Source: Paenibacillus piscarius
GTDB taxonomy: Bacteria > Bacillota > Bacilli > Paenibacillales > Paenibacillaceae
Length of the DNA stretch: 64,000 nt
NCBI RefSeq assembly: GCF_022234545.1
Contig: NZ_JAIEUI010000003.1
Coordinates: forward strand, 416,500 to 480,499
Direction: 5' to 3'
The position numbers and the translations under genes are program-made. The notes below the pieces were generated by a model that worked only from the letters and a program-made list of their open reading frames with translations, searched no databases and was not told the DNA's origin. Shown here piece after piece: positions 51,927 through 60,754 of the stretch (within the stretch, counting starts at the first letter, position 1; the number at the start of each line of letters is the position of its first letter).

Positions 51927-52260
51927 GCTTCTTCACCTCTATTGTTAATCGTACGGGCAAATGCCGCACGGTTTGGAATACAAATTCCCGGATATAGCTT
52001 TACAATACGTCAAACCGGGCATGAAGAACATGTCATTTGTCACAATAAGCACACTTTTAATTATTAAAAATCAAACAATTCACAAAATGTGCATCCCGGC
52101 TGCCGCTGAAGGAGGTTTGAAGCCGGCCGGCGCTTGTCCTTATAATGAGGGATATAGGAGGATGGTGGCGGCAGAGTGAATATTTTAGCAGCACAGGCCC
52201 GTCCTTGATGTTATGATCGCATTATGATGAATGCTGGCCTTATAGGAGATGGAGGACAAT
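51927..52260 (+). promoter_or_regulatory. AT-rich gap with the ecsAB promoter
   Basis: This 334-bp gap between the divergent MarR and ecsA genes contains a sigma-A promoter candidate at 52117-52146 (TTGAAG, 18-bp spacer, TATAAT) for ecsA. The left part is AT-rich without an ORF. No clear operator was found for MarR. Confidence 0.5.
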
Positions 52261-53022
52261 ATGGAAGAGACAGACGAGGACCGGATCAGCCAATACGCTG
52301 ATGAACGGGAGGATGACGGCGAGGATGTTGTACTGGATGTGGACATTGAAGAAGCGGGATATGAAGCAGGGGATGTACGGATTGCGGACATATCGTTCCA
52401 GGTGCGCAGAGGCGAGCTGCTGGGATTAATCGGACCGAACGGAGCCGGCAAAAGCACGACTATCAAGACGCTGCTTGGCCTGCTGAAGCACGCCAAGGCC
52501 CGGGTGAAGCTGGGCGGCGGGAACCAGTCCTATGCCTACGTACCGGAGCAGCCGGTCTTCTATGAAGACCTTACCCTGTGGGAGCATCTGGATCTGGCCG
52601 CAGCCGCCTATGGCCTCAGCTATGAGACCTTCGAATCCACAGCGGAGACGCTGCTGCTTCAGTTCGGCATGGCCGGTGTGCGCAATGATCTGCCCGCAGG
52701 CTTCTCCAAGGGAATGAAGCAGAAGATGATGCTGATGCTGGGCTTCCTGGTCCAGCCGGATGTCTATATCGTGGACGAGCCGTTCATCGGGCTGGACCCC
52801 CGGGCCACCAAGGATTTCCTGCGCCTGCTGGAGGCGGAACGGGAGCGCGGGGCCGGTGTCTTGATGTCCACACATGTGCTGGATACAGCAGAGAAAATCT
52901 GTGACAGCTTCGTGCTGATCTCCGGAGGCCGGATTGCGGCCGAAGGCACACTGGAGGCGATCCGCGCGGATGCGGGTCTGCCGGAGGGGTCGTTGTTTGA
53001 TTGCTTCGACGAACTGGCATGA
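52261..53022 (+). CDS. ecsA: ABC transporter ATP-binding protein EcsA-like
   Basis: A 253-residue ATPase: Walker A GPNGAGKST, an EcsA-type signature AGFSKGMKQKMML, Walker B VYIVDEPFIGLDP and H-loop LMSTHVLDTAEK. The first 45 residues are a very acidic extension (MEETDEDRISQYADERED onwards) before the ATPase core. ATG 52261 follows GGAGG; ATG 52249 is too close to its GGAG. EcsAB in Bacillus affects protein secretion, competence and regulated proteolysis. Coupled to ecsB by an ATGA overlap. Confidence 0.85.
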   Translation: MEETDEDRISQYADEREDDGEDVVLDVDIEEAGYEAGDVRIADISFQVRRGELLGLIGPNGAGKSTTIKTLLGLLKHAKARVKLGGGNQSYAYVPEQPVFYEDLTLWEHLDLAAAAYGLSYETFESTAETLLLQFGMAGVRNDLPAGFSKGMKQKMMLMLGFLVQPDVYIVDEPFIGLDPRATKDFLRLLEAERERGAGVLMSTHVLDTAEKICDSFVLISGGRIAAEGTLEAIRADAGLPEGSLFDCFDELA

Positions 53023-54275
53023 CCCGGCAGTCCTATGCCTTCCCTACGGCAGGCAGCCTCTTCCGGCGGAGGCTGTCTTCCCATTTCCGTGAGCAATCCA
53101 CAATTATCCGTACTGCGGTAGACTGGACCGTCCTGCTCTACATTCTGATTCCGGGCGGCCTGCTCGGCGGGCGCTTCTACTATGGCTTCTGGAACGGCGA
53201 GCTTCCGGGCTGGTTCAGCCAGGTGCCGTTTGTAATGATGCTCTCGCTGCTCGCGGTACTGCTCGCCACCGGAGGGATCGTCCTGCTGCTGCAGGAGGGC
53301 GATTCCCTGTTCCTGCGGCAGCGGCAGAGCTGGATCAATACGATTATTGCCGGAGGAATGGCCTATAGCCTGGCGGTTACTACACTTAAGGTAGCGGCGG
53401 TCTTCGCGCTGCTGCTCCCGTTCCTGCTCCGCGGCTACGGTCTCGCTCCGGGGGCGGTCTGGGGTCAGCTGGCATTGACGCTGACCTGCAGCTGGGCCGT
53501 CAAGCTGCTGGGCCATCTCGTCAAGGTGCAGTGGCACGGCTTCCGCCGCCGCTTATGGCTGGTGCCGGCAGTTGCGGTCCCGTGCGGCGTCTATCTGCGT
53601 CTGGCGCTCTTGTGGAAGGATAATCCGGGCCTGCTGTTCGCTGCAGCTGCCGGGTACGCCGTCCTGACCGTCCTGGCCTTCAGATTCCGCCTGCGTCTGC
53701 GCGGCACCTTCATGAACGATGTGCGCGAGGACTATAAGCAGCGGATGAGGATTGCGGCGCTGCTGCTGCGCGGGGTGCTCGACAAGCCGCGGCCGACGCG
53801 GTACAAGCCGTGGATCTTCCGCAAATCCCAGCCGCTGCTGGCCTCCCGGGAGCCCGAGAGCCGGTTCGCAGCCGCAGCGGTGAAGGCGCTGCTGCGCAAT
53901 CCGGCGCACTTCAAGCTGTATCTGTCATTCACCAGTGTGGCGCTGATTGCCGTTCTGATCTCGCCGGTGGTGCTGAAGTGGCTGTTATTCGCCGTGTTGA
54001 CCAGCCTTATGGCCTATTGGCTGTCCTCCTTCTGGCTGTTGTTCGCCGGAGATGACTATATCGGCATTCTGCCGTTCAGCAAGGTACAGAAGGCGGATGC
54101 CGGGACCAAGGCCATGCCGATTCTGTTAATGCCTTTTGCGGTTCTGTGTGCGGCTGCCGTCTGCATTCCGGCCTATGGCTGGTGGGGCATTCTGCTCTTT
54201 CCTGTTGTCGGAGCAGCGGCCGGGCTGTGGATCGGCCGCCTGTTCAGTACAATCCGCTTCGCCAGATACGAATGA
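53019..54275 (+). CDS. ecsB: ABC transporter permease EcsB-like
   Basis: A 418-residue membrane protein with about ten helices. Typical EcsB segments are LFRRRLSSHFREQSTIIRTA near the N-terminus, EGDSLFLRQR and the cytoplasmic block RLRGTFMNDVREDYKQRMRI followed by KPRPTRYKPWIFRKSQPLL. It forms the membrane part of the EcsAB transporter. The start overlaps the ecsA stop by 4 bp. The transported compound is unknown. No ecsC follows. Confidence 0.85.
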   Translation: MTRQSYAFPTAGSLFRRRLSSHFREQSTIIRTAVDWTVLLYILIPGGLLGGRFYYGFWNGELPGWFSQVPFVMMLSLLAVLLATGGIVLLLQEGDSLFLRQRQSWINTIIAGGMAYSLAVTTLKVAAVFALLLPFLLRGYGLAPGAVWGQLALTLTCSWAVKLLGHLVKVQWHGFRRRLWLVPAVAVPCGVYLRLALLWKDNPGLLFAAAAGYAVLTVLAFRFRLRLRGTFMNDVREDYKQRMRIAALLLRGVLDKPRPTRYKPWIFRKSQPLLASREPESRFAAAAVKALLRNPAHFKLYLSFTSVALIAVLISPVVLKWLLFAVLTSLMAYWLSSFWLLFAGDDYIGILPFSKVQKADAGTKAMPILLMPFAVLCAAAVCIPAYGWWGILLFPVVGAAAGLWIGRLFSTIRFARYE

Positions 54276-54279
54276 TAAA

Positions 54280-54315
54280 CAAGCCTTCCTCCTAGGTTCG
54301 GGGGAAGGCTGTTTC
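54280..54315 (+). terminator. Terminator after ecsAB
   Basis: An 8-bp stem AGCCTTCC/GGAAGGCT then GTTTCG, directly after the ecsB stop and before the convergent flavoprotein gene. Confidence 0.7.
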
Positions 54316-54345
54316 GTTATCTATGTGGTTGTCCGCTGAGCGGAC

Positions 54346-55614
54346 TTATTCGTGCTTCCCGCCCGCAGCATGTTTACCGGCGGTATATCCTGTAGAGAAG
54401 GCGGCGGTAATATTATAGCCCCCGGTATATCCGTGAATATCCAGAATCTCACCGCAGAAGTACAGCCCGGCTGTCAGCTTCGATTCCATCGTCCCCGGGT
54501 TCACTTCCTTCAGGCTGACGCCTCCGCCGGTAACGAAGGCTTCGGCAAGGGAACGCGTCCCGTAGACCTGGACCGGCATCCGCTTCAGCAGGGCGGCCAG
54601 CGCCTGCAGGCCTGTACGCGGCAGGTGATGGCCGGTAATGTCGCCGTCCAGGCCGCTCTTGGCCAGCAGCAGCGGAATCATCCGCTCCGGCAGCAGGCCC
54701 TTCAGCGAGTTGCGGATAGCCTTCTTCGGCTCCAGCTCCAGCTTGCTTACGAGCATAGCTTCGGCTTCCTGCGGATTCAGGTCAGGGAACAGGTCGATGG
54801 ACAGGTCCACGGTCTCCGTTCCCGACTTCTTCTGTACCTGGCGCAGGAACTGGCTGCAGCGCAGCGCGATCGGGCCGGATAAGCCGAAATGGGTGAAGAT
54901 CATATCGCCCCGGTGGGAGATCACCTTCTTGCCCTTGGGATTCCAGACGGTAAGGCTCACATCGCGCAGGGACAGGCCCTGCAGCTCCCCCGACTTGATC
55001 CATTCCTCCCGGGAGAGAATCGGCACCTCGGTCGGGAACAGCTCAGTAATCGTATGACCGGCTGCGGCCGCCCATGGGTAGCCGTCTCCGGTGGAGCCGG
55101 TCTGCGGGACCGATTTGCCGCCGGTGGCGATAATCACAGCTCCGGCCCCGAAGGCTTGGCCCGATTCCAGACGCACCCCGGCCACAGCTCCCTCTTCATA
55201 CATCACCTCGCGCACCGGGCTGTCCGTCAGAATCTGCACACCCAGGCTCCGTACCCTGCCGATCAGGGCGGAGACCACACTGGAGGCCTTGTCCGAGACG
55301 GGGAACATCCTCCCGTTATCCTCCTCCTTCAGCGCGATGCCCAGCCCCTCGAAGAACTCCATAATATCCCGATTGTTGAAATGGTCAAACGAGCTGTATA
55401 GAAAACGGCCGTTGCCCGGAATATGGGCGATCAGCTCTGAAGTCTCCTTCATGTTGGTCACATTGCAGCGCCCCCCGCCCGAGATGCCCAGCTTGCGGCC
55501 GAGCTTGGCCCCCTTGTCCACCAGCAGGACAGACGCGCCGTGCTCGGCGGCGGCTACACTGGCCATCAGTCCGGATGGACCGCCTCCAATAACAATTACA
55601 TCGTAACTACTCAT
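54346..55614 (-). CDS. HI0933/YhiN-type FAD-dependent oxidoreductase
   Basis: A 422-residue flavoprotein: VIVIGGGPSGLMASVAAAEH (FAD Rossmann motif), GRKLGISGGGRCNVTNMKE and GGVSLKEVNPGTMESKLTAG, then GEILDIHGYTGGYNITAAFS are hallmarks of the HI0933 family (aminoacetone-oxidase-like). It uses FAD; the natural substrate is not established. AAAGGAG lies before the ATG. It is divergent from the kinase gene. Confidence 0.92.
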   Translation of the reverse strand: MSSYDVIVIGGGPSGLMASVAAAEHGASVLLVDKGAKLGRKLGISGGGRCNVTNMKETSELIAHIPGNGRFLYSSFDHFNNRDIMEFFEGLGIALKEEDNGRMFPVSDKASSVVSALIGRVRSLGVQILTDSPVREVMYEEGAVAGVRLESGQAFGAGAVIIATGGKSVPQTGSTGDGYPWAAAAGHTITELFPTEVPILSREEWIKSGELQGLSLRDVSLTVWNPKGKKVISHRGDMIFTHFGLSGPIALRCSQFLRQVQKKSGTETVDLSIDLFPDLNPQEAEAMLVSKLELEPKKAIRNSLKGLLPERMIPLLLAKSGLDGDITGHHLPRTGLQALAALLKRMPVQVYGTRSLAEAFVTGGGVSLKEVNPGTMESKLTAGLYFCGEILDIHGYTGGYNITAAFSTGYTAGKHAAGGKHE

Positions 55615-55711
55615 TCATCTGCTCCTTTGCTGCATGCGGCACTCTATTAACCGCATCATACCATTCCAGGCAGAGCGAGGCCAGGCCTTAGAGGACAGAA
55701 AGGGAATAACG

Positions 55712-57496
55712 TTGTCAGGAATGCGCGAGTATGCTTTAATCAATAGGAACAGGAGATTTTGTCCAATTTGGGGAGTGATTGCAATTATTTATGCGGTTAA
55801 GGATATTTTATTGCAAATATCGGCTGCTTGCACCTTCCTGTTTCTGTTTCAGTGGAGGCTGGACCGGGGCCATCCTGGGAACAGGAACAATACATTCCCC
55901 GATGACCAGACGTTTCTGATGATCTGCTGTTCCCTCAGCATCACGCTATGTATGGCCTTATCGTCCACCCTGTTCGGCTTGGTCTATTTGAACTTGGCCA
56001 TCCTTCCTGCCTACATTGGCATCCTGTACGGCAACTTACGCTCCAGCGCTTATCTGGCGCTGTATTTCTTCCTGTGCACCGGCCTGTTCTCGATGCCCTC
56101 GGGCCTGGATCAGCTGCTGCTGAACACAGGGGTGCTGATGTACCCGCTGCTGTTCGGCATGGCCGGCCGCTTCAAGCAGGGTGCGCTGATCGCCAAGATC
56201 GGGATCCTGTGGGGCGCGCTGTTCCCGAGTATGCTGTTCATTGTAATCGGGCCGAACCTGCATGGGCGGAGCATTCTGTCCACGCCTCCCGGCGAGGGGA
56301 TTCTGGCTGCAGGCTATGTCCTGGCGACCCTGGCCCTCGGCGGCTTGTTCATCACCTACATAGATCGAGCCTGGGACAGGCTGCAGATTCAGATCCGGCT
56401 GCAGGGAATCTCCGAGAAGTTCCAGTGGGAATCGGAGAAGCTGCAGCAGATTACGAATGTGGTTCCGCTCAATATAATGGAATTCGATGACAACGGCTAT
56501 GTCACCGGGCTGAATGAATATATGCTTAGCCTGATGCAGCGCCATTGTCCGCAGCTCACCCGGGAGATTATTCTGTCCCGGCCGGCGAGCCAGATCTTCG
56601 GCCACAGCATGGATCAGGCCACCCTCAGCAGGATGCAGGAGGTCCTGCGGAACCGGCAGCGCTCCAATACGAGGATCAGGGTGGATTCGCGGAGCTATCA
56701 TATTTTTACCGCACCGCTTGAGCATGATTCGGGCGTGCCGAGGGGCATCGTCATGATCATACAGGATCTCACAGAAGAGGAGAAGCTGCGCAGTGAGCTG
56801 GATAATGTGGAGCGCCTATCGCTGGTCGGTCAGATGGCGGCCGGGATCACGCACGAGATCCGCAACCCGATGGCGGTTGTACGCGGCTTCCTGCAGCTGA
56901 TGCGCGAGAAGAGCCCGGAGGACCTGCATTCCTATTATCATATTGTTATGGAGGAGCTGGACCGGGCCAACAGTATCATCAATGACTTTCTGTCGCTGGC
57001 CCAGACCCGGGAGTCGGACAAGGAGCCGGTCGAGCTGCATCTGGTTATTGAAGAGCTGGTGCCGCTGATCTGGGCCGATGCCAATCTCCGCGGCCAGAGT
57101 ATAGAGCTGAAGCTCGGCACATCCATGCCGCTGCTCCAGCTCAATGTCAGAGAGATTAAGCAGCTCATACTGAATCTGGCCCGCAACGCCATGGAGGCAA
57201 TGGATGCCAAGGGTGTGCTGACGCTGGAGACGCGGGAGCTGGAGGATACCGTGCAGCTGATCATCAGGGATACAGGAAGCGGGATTCCCCAGAGCCAGCT
57301 TCAGCAGCTGTTCTCCCCGTTCTTCACCACCAAAAACCACGGAACAGGGCTGGGCCTGCCCTTGTGCCTGAGCATTGCCGAGCGGCATAGCGGCACAATC
57401 CGGGTCGAGTCGGAGGTTGGAGCGGGGACGGCGATGATCGTCGTGTTCCCGGTAGAGGAGAAGGACAGTGCGTCCAGGAAACCGGTGTATGTATAG
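55712..57496 (+). CDS. Orphan KinB-like sensor histidine kinase
   Basis: About 594 residues. Six N-terminal membrane helices (5TM/LYT-like sensor), a PAS domain (VVPLNIMEFDDNGYVTGLNE to QDLTEEEKLR), HisKA with His in GQMAAGITHEIRNPMAVVRG, and an ATPase core (NLARNAMEAMDAKG, DTGSGIPQSQLQQLFSPFFT, GTGLGLPLCLSIAERH). The HisKA motif is of the sporulation-kinase type that feeds Spo0F. No response regulator is adjacent, as usual for such kinases. TTG 55712 follows AGAAAGGGAA; ATG 55721 is also possible. Confidence 0.9.
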   Translation: MSGMREYALINRNRRFCPIWGVIAIIYAVKDILLQISAACTFLFLFQWRLDRGHPGNRNNTFPDDQTFLMICCSLSITLCMALSSTLFGLVYLNLAILPAYIGILYGNLRSSAYLALYFFLCTGLFSMPSGLDQLLLNTGVLMYPLLFGMAGRFKQGALIAKIGILWGALFPSMLFIVIGPNLHGRSILSTPPGEGILAAGYVLATLALGGLFITYIDRAWDRLQIQIRLQGISEKFQWESEKLQQITNVVPLNIMEFDDNGYVTGLNEYMLSLMQRHCPQLTREIILSRPASQIFGHSMDQATLSRMQEVLRNRQRSNTRIRVDSRSYHIFTAPLEHDSGVPRGIVMIIQDLTEEEKLRSELDNVERLSLVGQMAAGITHEIRNPMAVVRGFLQLMREKSPEDLHSYYHIVMEELDRANSIINDFLSLAQTRESDKEPVELHLVIEELVPLIWADANLRGQSIELKLGTSMPLLQLNVREIKQLILNLARNAMEAMDAKGVLTLETRELEDTVQLIIRDTGSGIPQSQLQQLFSPFFTTKNHGTGLGLPLCLSIAERHSGTIRVESEVGAGTAMIVVFPVEEKDSASRKPVYV

Positions 57497-57681
57497 CAGA
57501 TTCCCTTACGGCGGAGGAGGGTGAAGGGCTGCCGGACACCTTGTCCGGACGGGCTGCTTCTCTTGCTTTCACAGAGTATGTATGTATAATAAAGTTAGTA
57601 ATTAGTGCAGTAACGCGGCAATGTTATCCGGGTTCTGACAACTATCTAACTAATTCCAGCAGTGAAGGAGAGTGCAGAGAA

Positions 57682-58116
57682 ATGTCCATGTCTTTTAACC
57701 AATATATGAGGGATTCTATTCAACCCATGCGTGATGATCTGACAAGCATTGGCTTCAAGGAGCTGCTGACTCCGGAGGATGTAGAAGCAGCGCTTCCGGC
57801 AGCGAAGGGAACCTCGCTGGTCGTTGTTAACTCCGTATGCGGCTGTGCGGCCGGACAGTGCCGTCCAGGTGTAGCGCAGGCTCTGCAGAACGAGATTCTG
57901 CCGGATCATCTGTTCACCGTATTCGCTGGACAGGAGAAGGAAGCTACAGCCAAGGCGCGCGAGTATTTCGCTCCGTATCCGCCATCGTCGCCATCCATTG
58001 CCCTGATGAAGGACGGCGAGCTGGTTCACTTCATCGAACGTCACGGGGTGGAAGACCGTTCGGCTGCTGAGATCGCTGCTGAGCTGAAGGATGTCTTCAA
58101 CCGTCTGTGCCAGTAA
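57682..58116 (+). CDS. Bacilliredoxin, BrxA/BrxB (YphP/YqiW) family
   Basis: 144 residues with the unusual CGC active site in VVVNSVCGCAAGQCRPGV, the defining motif of BrxA/BrxB, which remove bacillithiol from modified proteins. The C-terminal half (YPPSSPSIALMKDGELVHFI) is also conserved. ATG 57682 follows GAAGGAG. It is the second bacilliredoxin in the window next to YtxJ, supporting a bacillithiol-using host. Monocistronic. Confidence 0.94.
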   Translation: MSMSFNQYMRDSIQPMRDDLTSIGFKELLTPEDVEAALPAAKGTSLVVVNSVCGCAAGQCRPGVAQALQNEILPDHLFTVFAGQEKEATAKAREYFAPYPPSSPSIALMKDGELVHFIERHGVEDRSAAEIAAELKDVFNRLCQ

Positions 58117-58141
58117 GCGCCTCATAAGGCCCATTGGTACG

Positions 58142-58190
58142 AATCCCGCATCAGCCATTAGCCGGAGGCTTGGCTCATGCGGGATTTTTT
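58142..58190 (+). terminator. Terminator of the bacilliredoxin gene
   Basis: A 10-bp stem AATCCCGCAT/ATGCGGGATT with an inner AGCC/GGCT stem, then TTTT. Confidence 0.88.
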
Positions 58191-58387
58191 GTAGGATAAT
58201 GTGCTGGTGCTGCAGAGAGCGACAAAGAGCGACAAAGCCGGATGAGGTGCAGAAATGCACCTGAAGTGGGCGAACTGAGCCGGTGAGCGGAAATAAGGTG
58301 CCTGACAGACGCAGGCCAAGGAGCCTGCTCTACAAGCTGAGATTACACTCGTAGCAGACTAAGATTATAAGAAACGGGGTGCAGCCT

Positions 58388-59197
58388 GTGAGTATGCAGG
58401 AGGAGATTATTGCAGCACTTGGCGTCAAGCCGGTCATTGATACCGGGGCGGAGATCCGCAAACGCGTGGACTTCCTGAAGTCCTATACGCGGAAGGCCGG
58501 GGCAACCGGTCTGCTGATTGCCATCAGCGGAGGCATAGACAGCGCGGTGGCGGCGGGCCTGTGCAAGCAGGCGACGGATGAGCTGAGCGCAGAGGAAGGC
58601 AAACCGTACATCACCCTCGGCGTCTTCCAGCCATACGGTGAGCAGGAGGATATCGGGCACAGCTATGCGGTAGCCGAGGCGTTCGGGCTGACGCATAATG
58701 TGGAGACCAATATCGAGGAAGCGGTCAACGAGATTGCCCTTGAGGTTGAGCATAGCCTGAAGGCGCTGGGGCAGCACCGCCATATCACCCATCAGGGTAA
58801 AGGAAATGTCAAAGCGAGAACACGGATGGTTATGCAGTATGCACTGGCTTTTGAGAACAATCTGCTCGTGGTCGGAACCGATCATGCCTCTGAAGCGATC
58901 ACCGGATTCTATACGAAATGGGGCGATGGTGCGGTCGATCTTACCCCGCTGTCTTCCCTGAACAAACGCCAGGTAAGGCAATTGGCGGCAGCGCTGGGCG
59001 TACCGGCGGAGGTGGTCACCAAGGCGCCGACAGCCGGTCTCTGGCCGGGCCAGACGGATGAGACAGAACTGGGGATTACGTATGAGGAGAACAGCGATTA
59101 TCTGGAGGGGAAGACGGTCAGCCCTGAAGCGGCGGAGAAGCTGGAACGCTTCTATCTTAGAACCGCGCATAAGCGCGACAAGATTCCGGGGATTTGA
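58388..59197 (+). CDS. nadE: NH3-dependent NAD+ synthetase
   Basis: 269 residues. The PP-loop AISGGIDSAVAAGL, GNVKARTRMVMQYALA, VVGTDHASEAITGFYTKWGD and PTAGLWPGQTDETELGITYE match NadE, which amidates deamido-NAD with ammonia and ATP. There is no glutaminase domain. GTG 58388 is chosen because the protein then begins MSMQEEI like Bacillus NadE; GTG 58379 and ATG 58394 are alternatives. Confidence 0.95.
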   Translation: MSMQEEIIAALGVKPVIDTGAEIRKRVDFLKSYTRKAGATGLLIAISGGIDSAVAAGLCKQATDELSAEEGKPYITLGVFQPYGEQEDIGHSYAVAEAFGLTHNVETNIEEAVNEIALEVEHSLKALGQHRHITHQGKGNVKARTRMVMQYALAFENNLLVVGTDHASEAITGFYTKWGDGAVDLTPLSSLNKRQVRQLAAALGVPAEVVTKAPTAGLWPGQTDETELGITYEENSDYLEGKTVSPEAAEKLERFYLRTAHKRDKIPGI

Positions 59198-59235
59198 GCA
59201 AGATTAGCAGGATTAGAGAGTAAGGTTAGGCCCAG

Positions 59236-59280
59236 CCGCCGGAGCGCTGCGCTTCATGCAGCCCTTCCGGCGGTTTGTTT
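59236..59280 (+). terminator. Terminator after nadE
   Basis: Stem CCGCCGGA/TCCGGCGG with an inner CTGC/GCAG pair, followed by TTTGTTT; it lies between convergent genes. Confidence 0.75.
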
Positions 59281-59305
59281 GCCTTGCTGGACAGGCTCCG
59301 TACAG

Positions 59306-60130
59306 TTAGGCCTGCCCTGCCAGTACGCTGTCAATGAACTCCCTTGATTCGGCAATAGCCATGTCGAGCGGCGGGGTGGGTCCGGCAAAAGGATGCACCG
59401 TGCCGAAGGTATGATTGCCGCCCGGAATGCGGACCCACTCCATGTCCGGCCGCAACCGGTTCAGGGTCTCTGAGCCGCGCCGCAGATGCTCGCCGTCCTC
59501 GCTCCCCTGAATCAGCACCGCCGGGAAGCGGGCCTGCTTCATCCGCTCTAAGAGATTGTACCGCTCTGCCTGCTGCTCCAGGTCTTCAATAATGACGGCA
59601 TCCAGCGGCATTTGCTGTCCGGTCCGTCCATTGAGCACATGCGTCCGGCCCTGCTCTCTCATCTCGCGCTTCTGCTCCTCGGTGAACAGGTCAAGATTGG
59701 TAATTCCGTTCCAGGACAGGACGCCGGCGATTTCCCCGGGATGGTCCAGGGCATAGAGCAGGCAGACGCCACCGCCGCGGCTGTGTCCGAGCAGGAAGAC
59801 CGGCAGGCTGCCGAACCGGTGATGCTGGCTCAGATAGGAGAGCAGAATCTCCATATCCCTGATCTCCCGCTGGTAGGTGTTGCGGGCGAACTTCTCCAGC
59901 TCCGTGAAGTGCTGAAGGTCTTCACCGATGCCCGCATGGGAGAAGTTGAAGCTAATCACTTCATGCTCATTGCTGAGTGCCCCGGCAACATACGGGAACA
60001 TCCCCCAATCCTTGAAGCCCTTGTAACCGTGTGCGATTACAATCAGGCTCCGGGCCTTGCCCTGGGCCGAAAAGTGTGAGCAGCGCAGGACCGCATCCTC
60101 TCCTGCGGGTAATTCGAAATTACGGGGCAT
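59306..60130 (-). CDS. Alpha/beta hydrolase
   Basis: A 274-residue hydrolase: IVIAHGYKGFKDWGMFPYVA (oxyanion HG), nucleophile elbow FLLGHSRGGGVCLLYA, an acid in LIQGSEDGEHL and the histidine in IPGGNHTFGTVHPF. It belongs to the serine aminopeptidase/dienelactone-hydrolase-like group of peptidase and esterase folds. There is no signal peptide. The substrate is unknown. Single gene with GGGAAG before the ATG. Confidence 0.88.
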   Translation of the reverse strand: MPRNFELPAGEDAVLRCSHFSAQGKARSLIVIAHGYKGFKDWGMFPYVAGALSNEHEVISFNFSHAGIGEDLQHFTELEKFARNTYQREIRDMEILLSYLSQHHRFGSLPVFLLGHSRGGGVCLLYALDHPGEIAGVLSWNGITNLDLFTEEQKREMREQGRTHVLNGRTGQQMPLDAVIIEDLEQQAERYNLLERMKQARFPAVLIQGSEDGEHLRRGSETLNRLRPDMEWVRIPGGNHTFGTVHPFAGPTPPLDMAIAESREFIDSVLAGQA

Positions 60131-60323
60131 AAGACATACTTCCCTTCTTTGGTATTCCGGTATCCGCAGCGGTGCACTGCGGATAGACTTTTGATGGATT
60201 ATCTTATAGGATAGCAGAATGCTGCTGCTCCGACTAGGAAGATCATATCATTAGACGCACGGTAAGGATAGAAGGTAATATAAGATAGATTGATGAATGT
60301 ATTCTGGTGTGAGGTGAGGGCAT

Positions 60324-60719
60324 GTGATCTACGGAATCGGCCATGATGTGCTGGAAATCGGGAGAGTTGAAGAGATTGCTGAAGGCAGCCTGGGCCGCCG
60401 GTTCGCGCAGCGGATACTCACCGGGCGGGAGCTTGTGCTGGCCGAAGGCAAGGGACTGAGGCGCGCGGAATTCACCGCCGGGCGCTTCTCGGCCAAGGAA
60501 GCGGTGGTCAAGGCGCTCGGCTGCGGCATCGGGCAGACCGTCGGCTTCCGCGACATCGAGATTCTGCCGGATGCGCTGGGCAAGCCGGTTGCCGCATTGT
60601 CGGCAGAAGCCTGGTCCCGGCTGGGACTGGCGGAACAGAAGCATGTCATTCATCTCACCATTACCCACAGCCGCGGCCTGGCCTCGGCGTTCGCAGTGGT
60701 GGAGAGAACGCAGGAATAG
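60324..60719 (+). CDS. acpS: Holo-[acyl-carrier-protein] synthase
   Basis: 131 residues with both AcpS signature motifs: GIGHDVLEIGRVEEI (metal-binding Asp) and RFSAKEAVVKALGCGIG (Glu/Lys). The enzyme transfers 4'-phosphopantetheine from CoA to acyl carrier protein for fatty acid synthesis. GTG start behind GTGAGGTGAGGG. mutY begins 35 bp downstream and is probably cotranscribed. The upstream gap is 190 bp. Confidence 0.93.
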   Translation: MIYGIGHDVLEIGRVEEIAEGSLGRRFAQRILTGRELVLAEGKGLRRAEFTAGRFSAKEAVVKALGCGIGQTVGFRDIEILPDALGKPVAALSAEAWSRLGLAEQKHVIHLTITHSRGLASAFAVVERTQE

Positions 60720-60754
60720 CGTCATAAGAAATCGAGACGGCAAGGAGAATAACG

